Positions 10,352 through 19,900 of a stretch of DNA of 64,000 nucleotides are shown here, piece by piece. The first letter of the stretch is position 1. Each line of letters begins with the position of its first letter. The DNA is taken from positions 868,001 through 932,000 of the forward strand of contig NZ_CP036289.1 in NCBI RefSeq assembly GCF_007748115.1, in the 5' to 3' direction. The notes beneath the pieces are model-generated. The model worked only from the letters and a program-made list of their open reading frames with translations. It was not told the DNA's origin and ran no database searches. The stretch comes from Bremerella volcania. GTDB taxonomy: Bacteria; Planctomycetota; Planctomycetia; Pirellulales; Pirellulaceae. A program made the translations under genes and the position numbers.

Positions 10352-11331
10352 CGTCGACAGCCGGCGACATCTATGACGGACGTATCGAGGTCATTAATCA
10401 AGGGAACGTGGAGGCCTATTTCCAAGGAATCCCCGAAGCCGCGGAGGGGTATTTCGTTCATGGACCTAAGAATACGATCTTTGGTATCTACAGCCTGGGC
10501 GAGTATCTAGTCGTCCGGGGAGTTGTTGGGGCTTCGGAAGATTTAGGGGACGTTGTCGGAACGCTTTATGCGAGTGAGGAAAAACGCAAGGAAGTCTTAA
10601 AGGAAGTTCAAAGGCAAATAGATGCCGCCCTCGACGACCCCAAGACGGGAGGAGCCCTTGCCTTCGAAGTCACGGTGACGATCCTTGCCCCCGAACAGGC
10701 CATCGGTAAATCGAAGTATTTCAAAGTCACCGTTAATGCGATTGGCGAAAACGGCAAAGCGATCGCGAGTAACGCTGGGAGAACTTTCGAGAAGCTTGCC
10801 AAAAATGCATCCACGCGAACAGGAGCAGCTGGTATACGTCCCAAACGAAACGTTTCTGGGACTGTACGAGGACAAGTTTCTGGAGTATCAAAGAAAGGGG
10901 TAACTGGAACTGCGAGCAAGTCAGCGGAAAACGTTGTTGCCCCAACTAAAGTGCCGGACACTCCATACCTCACTCGTGTTGATCCGGCGTTTCCTGGCAG
11001 GCCTGACCCACGTTTCTCGATCGACACCAAAACATTTACCGCTGGGGAGATTACTTCAAAAGGTGGTATCAGGAATACGAAAGAGTTTTGGCAGCAGTGG
11101 CAAGATCTTCGTCCTGAATCGCTTAGCAAGTCTAACCGGTACCTTATTGAGAACTACGACAAGCTAAAGGTGTCTCCGAGAATCGATGATGAATGGATTA
11201 AGGTCTTTCCTGAACATGCACCATTCAAAGGAGACGTGATTATTCATCACCACGTTGATTTTGGCCAATATGCGATTCCTGTTCCCGGAAAGACACACGT
11301 AGGTTCCGGTGGCATTTGGCATACAAAGTAA
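10300..11331 (+). CDS. Displaced RHS C-terminal cassette with HNH/EndoVII-like toxin
   Basis: The open frame starts within repeat copy 1, but from about base 10369 it is a near-identical copy of the pre-toxin part of the RHS gene (8171-8732). It has roughly a dozen differences in 562 bp and no length change. After base 10930 the sequence diverges completely into a new tip of about 133 residues. The new tip ends with a histidine-rich motif (IIHHHVDFGQYAIPVPGKTH, then GIWHTK) resembling HNH/EndoVII-superfamily nuclease toxins. There is no RHS shell and no good ribosome-binding site at 10300, so it is more likely a silent reservoir tip than a freely expressed toxin. A SUKH-type immunity gene follows 15 bases downstream, as expected for a complete cassette. 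Confidence 0.7.
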   Translation: MASITTAWHRFGYRFDDTSTAGDIYDGRIEVINQGNVEAYFQGIPEAAEGYFVHGPKNTIFGIYSLGEYLVVRGVVGASEDLGDVVGTLYASEEKRKEVLKEVQRQIDAALDDPKTGGALAFEVTVTILAPEQAIGKSKYFKVTVNAIGENGKAIASNAGRTFEKLAKNASTRTGAAGIRPKRNVSGTVRGQVSGVSKKGVTGTASKSAENVVAPTKVPDTPYLTRVDPAFPGRPDPRFSIDTKTFTAGEITSKGGIRNTKEFWQQWQDLRPESLSKSNRYLIENYDKLKVSPRIDDEWIKVFPEHAPFKGDVIIHHHVDFGQYAIPVPGKTHVGSGGIWHTK

Positions 11332-11346
11332 GTTAGGGTGAATTTC

Positions 11347-11922
11347 ATGGCACTTGAAATCGCAGAGATACAGTCTCGGCTTGATGAACAATTCGTTCCT
11401 CTTGAACCAATTTTGACAGGCTTTCGACTCGTATCATCAGAGGTAACACAAGAGGACATTGACCGTTTTCAACAGCAATTAGATGTTGTTCTTCCAAAGC
11501 ACTTTCAGGCAATGTTGCGTCGTTTTGACTTCGGTTGTTTCACATTAGGACCAATTGCCTTTTGCAACACCGGCGACTTTCTGTCTTGGACTTATCAGAA
11601 CAATCGAGGGGATTTCGCAAATGAGTATCCATGGTGGGGTTCGGGAACTCGACCGGACAACCTACTCCTGATCGCTAATTCCGATCCTTACGCCGTACTG
11701 TTGAATTGTAACGACGAAACCATTTCAGTGTTCAAGCATGGTGAAGCATGGAGCGACCACGAAATCATCGTTGCCAAGGATTTTGAGTTGTTTATTCGAG
11801 GCTTGGGCACGGTGTTTCTGATGCGGAATGCTGAAGGTGGAAATTCACTTTTGGCTGACGAAGTATCAATCGAAGCTGGTGGCGGCAAGGGAAATGCATT
11901 CTGGCGATGGTTTGCGGAATAG
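11347..11922 (+). CDS. SMI1/KNR4 (SUKH) family immunity protein
   Basis: This protein of about 191 residues begins at ATG 11347, preceded by AGGGTG eight bases away; a GTG at 11338 would add three residues. The N-terminal helix followed by a segment with Glu-Asp-Ile-x-x-Phe and 'VVLPKHFQAMLRRF' is the classic SUKH entry motif. A GDFLSW segment and a central WWGSGTRPDNLLLIA strand follow. SUKH proteins are known immunity proteins for nuclease toxins of polymorphic systems. Its position right after the HNH-like tip makes it the likely antidote of that cassette. Confidence 0.75.
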   Translation: MALEIAEIQSRLDEQFVPLEPILTGFRLVSSEVTQEDIDRFQQQLDVVLPKHFQAMLRRFDFGCFTLGPIAFCNTGDFLSWTYQNNRGDFANEYPWWGSGTRPDNLLLIANSDPYAVLLNCNDETISVFKHGEAWSDHEIIVAKDFELFIRGLGTVFLMRNAEGGNSLLADEVSIEAGGGKGNAFWRWFAE

Positions 11923-11966
11923 AGTCTTTGATTAAGAAAAGGTGTCAGGACGGCTCTGCAGAAAAC

Positions 11967-12126
11967 TTAAGCCCACCAGAGAATCAGAACATTGTGGGTC
12001 AGCACAATCAGGTGTAATTCTTTTTGGCGGCTTGGTTCCGTTTTGCCTCGGACGAAATTGCCTTGCCTACATTTGATCATGCTCATCACGGTCTCGACTT
12101 GGCTTCGGCTGGGTGGCACACAAAGG
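11967..12126 (-). pseudogene. C-terminal relic of a DDE transposase
   Basis: On the minus strand this segment reads SRSQVETVMSMIKCRQG and then ELHLIVLTHNVLIL before a TAA at 11969-11967. It matches the end of DDE transposases of the IS1182/IS5-like kind, with an Arg-x-x-VE-x-V-x-SMIK helix and a final LTHN segment. Only about 50 residues survive and no start or terminal repeat was found. It lies between the second and third toxin-associated modules, so it marks past transposition inside the RHS locus. Confidence 0.65.
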
Positions 12127-12181
12127 GCTAATCATTCGTCAGTCGCACCCGTCCGGACTGTGAATGAAGGAGATCATGTGA

Positions 12182-12535
12182 ATGGTTAGTGAACTTGAAT
12201 CAGTATTGAATACGCTTGGTGCTGCTGTTTTCACGCAGTCAGAAGCAGAAGTTGGACATGGGAAGTGGACGAAAGCTTGTCTTGACGCACGCTTTAATAA
12301 GCAGGATGAGTCTTGGGTATGGAAAATCAGAGCCATCAAGACGGATGGCAGCACATGTTCAATTGGTTCGAGTAGTAAGATAACACTAGGCCTGTTGGAC
12401 GTCGAAGACCTTCGAGGTACAGGTGACCAAGAGTGGTATGGTATACTCGTCACTGTTCAGCCTGACCAAAAATGCGATGTCCACTTTAATTATGATGAAC
12501 GATGCGCCTCCGATGAGTCCCTATATGACACTTGA
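12182..12535 (+). CDS. Small immunity-like protein (orphan)
   Basis: This 117-residue protein begins at ATG 12182 with GAAGGAG upstream. It is soluble and acidic. The C-terminal part (EWYGILVTVQPDQK, then DVHFNYDE) resembles the W-x-x-x-x-V-x-P-DGK-x-x-x-x-FxYDE ending of DUF600/YezG-like immunity proteins; this is a resemblance by eye only. No toxin tip precedes it; the transposase relic does. It may therefore be an orphan antidote kept against a toxin no longer encoded here. Confidence 0.55.
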   Translation: MVSELESVLNTLGAAVFTQSEAEVGHGKWTKACLDARFNKQDESWVWKIRAIKTDGSTCSIGSSSKITLGLLDVEDLRGTGDQEWYGILVTVQPDQKCDVHFNYDERCASDESLYDT

Positions 12536-12608
12536 TGCTCTGGCACGATCTTCGCAGGCTGTGCCGGTTTGAAGGGTTGCAGCTTGGCCGGTTGAGTAAA
12601 CTTCCGAG

Positions 12609-12971
12609 CCTTGAACACCAGCACGCCTGGCGGCGTCTGCTTGGGCCTGATGCTCAAGCTCTTGTTTACCGCTGATTCTCTCTGCAACAAGTTCGCTGTC
12701 GATCTCCCCGTGACCCTGCCATGCCCACGAAAACGTGGGCATGGCTTTGGCCATTAAAAAGATGCCAGGCCATCTCAGCTGATCACCTTCCCTTTGTTCA
12801 GCTCTTCCGATTTCATCGCCCCAGCTCTTTTTCCTTTCCCGCAATATTTTCTTCAAATCCCTCCTCTCTCGCACCGTAGTTCTTCTAGACGGTAATCCGC
12901 CATCGACCCCTCTCTTTTGATGGCCAGCATAACGACCGCTTGGCGCCGTTTTGGGTATCGCTTTGACGATA
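12609..12971. repeat. Hairpin-bearing repeat, copy 2
   Basis: This 363-bp segment is the longer copy of the repeat at 10056-10351. Its centre forms a perfect 11-bp stem (ccatgcccacg / cgtgggcatgg, 12719-12744) with an AAAA loop. It contains 65 bp (12836-12900) missing from copy 1. The minus strand has a partly conserved open frame in both copies, but it breaks up outside the shared part, so coding is doubtful. It ends 40 bases before the Clp-like gene. Confidence 0.7.
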
Positions 12972-13010
12972 GCCCCTGTAAACGTTCCTCTATTTTCAAA
13001 GATCGTCCCC

Positions 13011-15356
13011 ATGGAAAACTGTAAGAATCCCTTTCTCGTTGAAGGTGTAAGCGATCCCATTGTCCGAAGAACGCTGCGAGCCGCGGTGGATTATGCCGGC
13101 GGATCGATTTGCCCTGGCGACTTGTTGGCGGCCGTGTTGTTGCAGGCCGATTCCGAACTGCAGCAGCTGTTGGCGTCTTCGATGGTGGCTCCGGCTCGGG
13201 TTGAGGATTTGATTGCTTTGGCAGTCGATCGGGTCACGGACTCGCCGAAGCGTGATTTGGGCGCCGAAGTCGCTTTTTCGCCGGAAGCTAACCAGGCTTG
13301 TCAGACCTATCGGAAGTGGGAAAGCATGCGGTCGGACCGTGGAGGCCTGACGTCTTTTCTGCTTTGCGTGTTGGCGCATATGACCACCCAAGAACAACGC
13401 GAGTGGCCTGCATTTGATGTAAAAGAGGCAATTAAGAGCCTCGAGCAGTCGCTGGCCAACGTGCTTTCCACCCACGATACGGACGCTTTGTCTCTCCCGG
13501 GAGAACTGGCCTGGGCCGAGGACCTCACGCGGCAAGCTCGGCTGGCAGGTCTGGATCATGCCAGCCCCTTCGAGGGTGAGCCTGACTACGACCTTTTGGT
13601 GGAAGAACTATCGCGAGCGCTACATCGTACCGACGGCCATGCCATGCTGGTTGGGGAGCGTGGCGTGGGGCAATCGGCCATCGTAAGCGAACTGGCCCGA
13701 CGCGCTACCCAAGGCCAGCTTCCCGTGATGAAGGACAAACGATTTCTTTGGATCGATGCCCGCCATACGCCGCCAGAGCAAAGCGGGGCGCGGCTTGAAT
13801 CCCTTCTCGCCTCAGCCGCGGACGAGCCATCGCTGGTTCTGTGCGTGGAAGGTTTGGGCAAGCTGCTGCGTGGCGAGCAGGGGACCCATCATCGGTCTCT
13901 ATTGCTACGCGGCCTGGTAGGCATAAAGGCTAAATTGTTGGGCCTATTGAGCCCGGAAGAGTTCGAGGAACTAGCAGCCGACGATGCCGAACTGCGGGAA
14001 CGATTCACGGTTATCAGGGCGTTCGAACCGGAATCGGAAACGGCAGTACGGCTCGTCGGCTGCTACGGCGGGGGGCTGGAAGCAACCTACGCTTTGAAGA
14101 TCGAACCAGAGGCAATACGCGAAGCAGTGCGGCTCTCCCGTGACTACATCCTGCATCAGCGGCTACCAGGCAAAGCGGTCAAGATCCTACGCGAGGCATG
14201 CGAGCAGCGTGCGTTCGAGCAAATCCAATACGGGGAAACGAACTGCGTGATTGCCGTCGACGACGTGGTCGAGGCTGTGTCGCAAGCGAGCGGTGTTCCC
14301 GCTGAGACGCTTCGCGGGGTAGCCGAGCAAGGAGATTACACCGAGAGTCTGGCCGAGGAGATCTTCGGACAGTCGCATGCCGTGCGGGAAATCGCGGATG
14401 AATTGGGTCTGATCAAAGCAGGCTTGACGGATCCAGGTAAGCCTGCGTCGGTGATGTTGTTCGTCGGCCAGACTGGTACCGGCAAGACGGAGATGGCCAA
14501 GGCACTGGCGCGTTTTTATTCTCGCTCGAAACGGCTGCGAACCTATACCCTGGGCAACTTCGTCGAGCCCCACAGCGTGGCCAGTATCATCGGCGTGCCG
14601 CCGGGGTACGTTGGGCACGAACAAGGGGGCCGCATCGTGTCCGATCTGATGTCCGATCCCTACTGCGTGTTTCTTCTCGATGAAGCGGACAAAGCCCATC
14701 CCGACGTGCTGCAACCTTTTCTGAACCTGTTTGACGAGGGATGGGTACAAGACCAGCGCGGCGTGAAGGCCTACGGCGACAAGGCAATTTTCATTCTCAC
14801 CACGAATGTCGGACAACGCATGCTCGCCGACATGGCCCGACAAGGGAAGACTCCCGAGGAAATGGCGGCTCGGATGAAGGAATCGTTGGCACAAATTCGT
14901 CATGGCAAGTCGAATCGCCCGGTTTTTGCCCCGGAGTTCCTGGCTCGAATCAAGCGGGTCATCGTCTTCCGGCCGCTTGACAAAGAAGCCATGTGGGGGA
15001 TCACGGACAAGTTGATTCGCAAGATTCAAACCCGTTGGCGTGAGAACCGGCGAAAGGAACTGATTGTGCCGGACGTATTGGTCGACTCCATTGCCGAGAT
15101 GGCACACCAACAGAACGAGAAGGCACAAGGACGCGAAGGAGGACGGATCGTTCGCAAGCTGCTTGCGGAGTATGTCGAAACGCCCGTTCAGCGCGCCGTC
15201 TCGAAGATGCCCGAGGTCTACCAGAATAGCGAATCCGTCATTCTGGATGCGACCATTGCGAAAGACAGTGAAGATGAAACCGCTGTTCCTCAGATTGCGG
15301 TTCGCTTTGGTGGGACAAAAGAACCAGTCGAAAAGAAGGTGGAACATGCCCTGTAA
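13011..15356 (+). CDS. Clp-type double AAA+ ATPase with degenerate first ATPase site
   Basis: This 781-residue protein starts at ATG 13011; the frame is open further upstream, but that part lies in the repeat. It has an N-terminal Clp-N-like helical domain (about 1-150) and a first AAA module. The Walker A there reads GERGVGQS (about 214-221), lacking the lysine, and the Walker B region reads VLCVEG without Asp-Glu. The second AAA module is intact: GQTGTGKT (about 484-491), pore loop GVPPGYVG and LLDEADKA. The link between modules is short, so there is no ClpB-type middle domain, and no IGF/IGL ClpP-binding loop was seen. Family members unfold proteins or disassemble complexes, and ClpV relatives serve type VI secretion; a role with the RHS locus is only inference. 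The start of the next gene overlaps its stop codon. Confidence 0.85.
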   Translation: MENCKNPFLVEGVSDPIVRRTLRAAVDYAGGSICPGDLLAAVLLQADSELQQLLASSMVAPARVEDLIALAVDRVTDSPKRDLGAEVAFSPEANQACQTYRKWESMRSDRGGLTSFLLCVLAHMTTQEQREWPAFDVKEAIKSLEQSLANVLSTHDTDALSLPGELAWAEDLTRQARLAGLDHASPFEGEPDYDLLVEELSRALHRTDGHAMLVGERGVGQSAIVSELARRATQGQLPVMKDKRFLWIDARHTPPEQSGARLESLLASAADEPSLVLCVEGLGKLLRGEQGTHHRSLLLRGLVGIKAKLLGLLSPEEFEELAADDAELRERFTVIRAFEPESETAVRLVGCYGGGLEATYALKIEPEAIREAVRLSRDYILHQRLPGKAVKILREACEQRAFEQIQYGETNCVIAVDDVVEAVSQASGVPAETLRGVAEQGDYTESLAEEIFGQSHAVREIADELGLIKAGLTDPGKPASVMLFVGQTGTGKTEMAKALARFYSRSKRLRTYTLGNFVEPHSVASIIGVPPGYVGHEQGGRIVSDLMSDPYCVFLLDEADKAHPDVLQPFLNLFDEGWVQDQRGVKAYGDKAIFILTTNVGQRMLADMARQGKTPEEMAARMKESLAQIRHGKSNRPVFAPEFLARIKRVIVFRPLDKEAMWGITDKLIRKIQTRWRENRRKELIVPDVLVDSIAEMAHQQNEKAQGREGGRIVRKLLAEYVETPVQRAVSKMPEVYQNSESVILDATIAKDSEDETAVPQIAVRFGGTKEPVEKKVEHAL

Positions 15357-16911
15357 ACACGACTCTACCTCCAGCTGCCCATGGTGCCGCCCGCAACTGT
15401 CACTTTGCATGATTGTGCGAGACGCCGCACGAACGCTGGAACCATGTCTGGAAAGTATTCGTCCTTGGGTGGATGAGATCGTCATCGTCGATACTGGCTC
15501 GGTGGACCAAACGCTCGAAATTGCCGAACGTTATCAAGCCAGGGTTTTTCATTTTCCCTGGTGCGATGACTTCTCAGCAGCACGCAATGAATCTCTCCGC
15601 TACGCAAGCGGTGAATGGATCTTTTGGATGGATGCCGACGATACAATCGATGCGGCCAACGGACACAAACTGCGGGGACTCGTTGATCAAGATCATCATG
15701 AAAACACGCTGGGGTACGTGGTCCAAGTGCATTGTCCCGCGACAGGCGAAGGCCAGGACTTCACCGCGGTTGACCATGTAAAGCTCATTCGCAATCGGCC
15801 CGATCTGCGGTTTGAGGGACGCATCCATGAACAGATTCTTTCCGCTATCCGCAATGCCGGTGGCGATACGGCATGGACCGACATCTTCGTTACGCACTCA
15901 GGCAGCGATCAATCTGCCGAGGGGCGGCGTAAAAAGCACGAACGCGATTTGCGGATTCTCCATCTGGACCATCAGGAACGTCCCGAGCATCCGTTCGTGC
16001 TATTTAATTTAGGTATGACCTACGCCGATATGGAGCAGTATGAAAAGGCCGTTGATTGGCTCCAGCAAAGCATAGCACGAGCCCAACCGCCCGAGTCGCA
16101 CTTGAGAAAAGCATACGCGCTACTCGCGTCTAGCCTGTATCAGTTGGGTAGAAAGGCGGAAGCAAAAGATGTCTGCGAACGTGGTTTGAAAGTGGCAAGC
16201 AACGATCCGGAATTACTATTTCGCAAAGCAATGCTTGCCCATGAGGCGGGAAGCTTAGAGGAAGCAGAAGCCGCCTATCGCCAGGCACTCAAGCCCTCGG
16301 TCGAGCGTCACTTCGCGAGTATCGACATGGGGATCATCGGTGCGAAGGCCCGGCATAATCTAGCGTGCGTCTATGCCGACATGAATCGAGATGACTTGGC
16401 AGAAATACAGTATAGGCGTGCAGTACGCACCAAGCGTTGCACCGCGTCTGGTCCCGTTCTGATAGCGTCCTTAATTCGCCAGAGGAAATTTACATCCGCC
16501 GAGTTGGAACTCGAGTGGCTTGAGCAGAACTCGCTTGAAGTTTGGCAGGTATTGCTGCTTCGTTCTCAACTTCACGAGGCCCAGGGGAGTCTGACGAAAG
16601 CGCGTGACCTCTTAACGGAGGCGACCAGTAGGTTCTCTGACAAACCGGACGTGTGGGAAGCATTGGCGAGATTTCTTTTTGAACGTGACGAACTCGATCA
16701 GGCGGTCGAGCCACTTTCAGAGCTGGTTGATCTCGAGCCGCACAATGCAGCTGCGTGGCACAATCTTGGTATCGCCAAACTGCGAGGCGGTGATCTTCCA
16801 GGGGCTCAGGCTGCTTTGCGAGTATCGCTCGATTTGCGTCCGGAGTCGAACTCCACGAGGGAGGCCTTGCAGGAGGCCAGTCAGGTTGTCCGCGAGCAAG
16901 TTGCAATTTAA
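15346..16911 (+). CDS. GT2 glycosyltransferase fused to TPR repeats
   Basis: This 521-residue protein starts at ATG 15346, 11 bases before the end of the upstream gene, with AAGGTGG ahead of it. Residues about 17-200 are a family-2 glycosyltransferase (LSLCMIVRDAARTLEPCL, IVDTGSVDQT), with a metal-binding DADD near residue 96. From about residue 215 to the end it carries tetratricopeptide repeats, including one starting GMTYADMEQYEKAVDWLQQS. The architecture resembles SunS-like protein glycosyltransferases with TPR tails. The enzyme likely adds sugar to a protein or cell-surface glycan in the cytoplasm. It is translationally coupled to the Clp gene and followed by another glycosyltransferase. 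Confidence 0.85.
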   Translation: MPCKHDSTSSCPWCRPQLSLCMIVRDAARTLEPCLESIRPWVDEIVIVDTGSVDQTLEIAERYQARVFHFPWCDDFSAARNESLRYASGEWIFWMDADDTIDAANGHKLRGLVDQDHHENTLGYVVQVHCPATGEGQDFTAVDHVKLIRNRPDLRFEGRIHEQILSAIRNAGGDTAWTDIFVTHSGSDQSAEGRRKKHERDLRILHLDHQERPEHPFVLFNLGMTYADMEQYEKAVDWLQQSIARAQPPESHLRKAYALLASSLYQLGRKAEAKDVCERGLKVASNDPELLFRKAMLAHEAGSLEEAEAAYRQALKPSVERHFASIDMGIIGAKARHNLACVYADMNRDDLAEIQYRRAVRTKRCTASGPVLIASLIRQRKFTSAELELEWLEQNSLEVWQVLLLRSQLHEAQGSLTKARDLLTEATSRFSDKPDVWEALARFLFERDELDQAVEPLSELVDLEPHNAAAWHNLGIAKLRGGDLPGAQAALRVSLDLRPESNSTREALQEASQVVREQVAI

Positions 16912-16978
16912 GAAGCGTCGCTTCTTCTCTCGCAATCTTAATCAATGGATCGAACAGAATGCTTTAGGAGTAAATCAC

Positions 16979-19900
16979 ATGATTTCGGGTGTCGTCCTGG
17001 CTCGGAACGAGGAAATTAACATCGTCGGCTGTCTGCAAGCCCTTCAACCACACGTTGACGAGATCTTACTAATTGATATGGAGAGTACGGATCGCACAGT
17101 AGAGCTTGCGACGCCCTATGTTCAGAGCGTGCTGAGGCATCGTCTTGTACGCAATTTTGATGGCGCCCGTAACATCGCGATCGACAAAGCCAGAAACGCG
17201 TGGCTGTGGTTTGTCGATGCGGATGAGCGAATTCCTCAAGCGACAGGAAAACTGGTTTGCGAAGCAATACGGACCCATGGAAGTGAGTACGAAGCGATCT
17301 CAATTCCATTTAAATCGTATTGTGGCCGACAATGGATGAAGCATTGCGGCTGGTGGCCAGGCTACACAGGGCCGCGCGTTCTCAAACGTGGACACTTTCG
17401 TTTTGCTGATAGGGTCCATGGTGGGGTCCACCTTGAGGGACGCGAACTTCGCGTCGCACCCAATCCTCAACTCGGAGTCGATCACTACGGCATTCGTTCC
17501 ATAGAGCACTATGCCGACAAGGTGAATCGGTACTCATCCGCGGAAGCGGAGAACCTGGCTCAAGCAGGAGCGACATGGAATTGGAGGGCCGCAATCGCCG
17601 AAATGATGAGGGAGATTTGGCAGACATATGAATGGAATCCTGGCAACCTAGATGGAGAGTGGGGATGGGTCGCCGCCTGGATGTCAGGTCAATATCGTTG
17701 GCAGGCACAAAGCAAACTACTCGATCTCAACTCAAGTGATTTGACAGGTTCCAATCCAACTGCCGTTCCCGCAGATTTAGACGACGTCATCGCCTGCATG
17801 GAGGATTCCTTGGCCCAACTCCGGAAATCAAGTCCTACTCTTCCGTTGGGGGTAGTATGGAAAGCGGACGTTGCTGGTGTCAACGGTTATTCGGAGGAGG
17901 CGCGGACGTTTCTGCACGCAATGGCATATGGATCTAGACCCTTGGCATTGGAATCACCCCTTCGCTGCCACGGTAAAGACGCCGGCGTGGATCGGGACGA
18001 CCAAGCTCTATTCCGGGCGTTGCGAAATGCTCGAAGGCCGCGACATAGTTTGACAGTCACTCATTCGCTTCCCGGCGCCATTGAGCCTGATGCTCGATCA
18101 TCGGTCAATGCCTTAAGAACAATGATCGAAACGGATCGTGTGCCCGCATCATGGATTCCCCATATCCAAAAATTTGATCAAGTATGGGTACCATCGCAGC
18201 ATTCCGCCGATGCCTTCCGGCGAAGTTGGATAGCACCCGAGAAGATCCATATCGTCCCGGGCTGTCTTGATACGGAGATTTTCCAACCGGACGGCGTGAA
18301 ATGCTCGTTGCCGTCACAAATGCAAGGAAAGTTCGTCTTTCTAAGTGTATTTGATTGGGTACCTCGCAAAGGAGGCGAACTGTTAGTCCAAAACTATTGT
18401 CGAGAATTTGCCCCAGGCGAAGGAACAGGTTTGCTGATCAAGCTTTCTCGAATTCACGGCATGTCACTGGAGGAAATAAGGGGCCGGCTCGACGAATGTT
18501 TGCATGCAATTGGTCAATCTTTAGAAGAACGTCCCGATGTGTGTTTGCTCGACCAGGAAACTACGACTCAAGAAATGGCGGCGCTGTATCGCAGTGTCGA
18601 TGCTTTCGTTTTGCCTTCACGCGGAGAGGGCTGGGGAAGGCCCTATATGGAGGCGATGGCTTGCGGCCTTCCAACCATCGGCACGGATGCGACTGGGCAA
18701 ATTGACTTTATGACGGAAGAAAATAGCCTGCTGATACCGGCAAAAGAAGTCGACGTTCCAGAAAATGCCGCTCGTGATTTCCCTCTCTTTGATGGCCATC
18801 GTTGGTGTGAACCTAATTGCGATGAACTAAGAAGACTAATGCGTCAAGTTGTGAATGATCCGAAGCTGCGAGAGCGAATCAGTCACAAGGCTGTCCAGGA
18901 CATCCATTCCCGATTTAATCTCGATGCGGGCGCCAATGGTGTTGAACTTGCCATTCAGGCTGCTGAAAAGCGTTTCACACGCATGAGTGCCCCTCCCATT
19001 CAAGAAAATCAAACGCGCGTGATACTGGAAGGAGAATTGTTTTCAGGCCATAGTTTCTCGAATATTAACGAACAACTTTGCCTGGCTTTGGCGCGAGATT
19101 CCTCGCTTGCAGTTTCCATTCGGCGACTCTCTAACGGCTTGCCGGAAGAGCGTCCTCCGTTTGCCTCTAACGTGGAGGCCTATATTGATCGAGAACTACC
19201 TAATGGTCCACAAGTAACGATCCGTCATGCTTATCCTCCTGATTGGAATCCGCCTGAGAAAGGTCTCTGGATTCACGTGCAACCTTGGGAGTATGGTCAC
19301 CTGCCGAAAGAATGGATTGAGCCATTACGCGATCGCGTAGATGAGATCTGGGTCCCAAGCCACTACGTTCGAAAAGTCTATGAACGCAGTGGAATTCCCA
19401 GCGAAAAAATTCAGGTCATTCCTTGGGGTGTTAACGCCAAAGTGTTCACTCCTGAAGCGCCTCCGTTGATTCTGCCAACGAACAAAGGGTTTCATTTTCT
19501 CTACGTGGGAGGCACGATCGCTCGTAAGGGTTTTGACCGAGTGCTGGAGGCATACTTAGCGGAGTTCGGTCCTGAAGAAGATGTTGGACTGGTCGTAAAA
19601 GACATTGGCTCGAAAACGGTGTACCGTCATCACAACTATGCACAAGCAACGATCGAAGCTCAAAGCGATCCAACCAAACCGGAAATCCTCTATCTTGATG
19701 AGCCACTGACGCAAGGACAACTGGCAAGTCTCTTTGCTGCATGCGACTGCTTGGTGGCACCCTATCGAGGCGAGGGGTTCGGAATGCCAATTCTAGAGGC
19801 GATGGCTTGTGGCACGGCTCCGATCGTTCCCCAGGGAGGCGCTAGCGACGACTTCACAACTCCAGAAACAGCCTTTACTCTCCCAAGCGAGGAGGTCGAA

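Noticed and set aside
14187-15485. Long open frame on the minus strand across the Clp gene
   Set aside because: It is antisense to a well-supported AAA+ protein with intact motifs.
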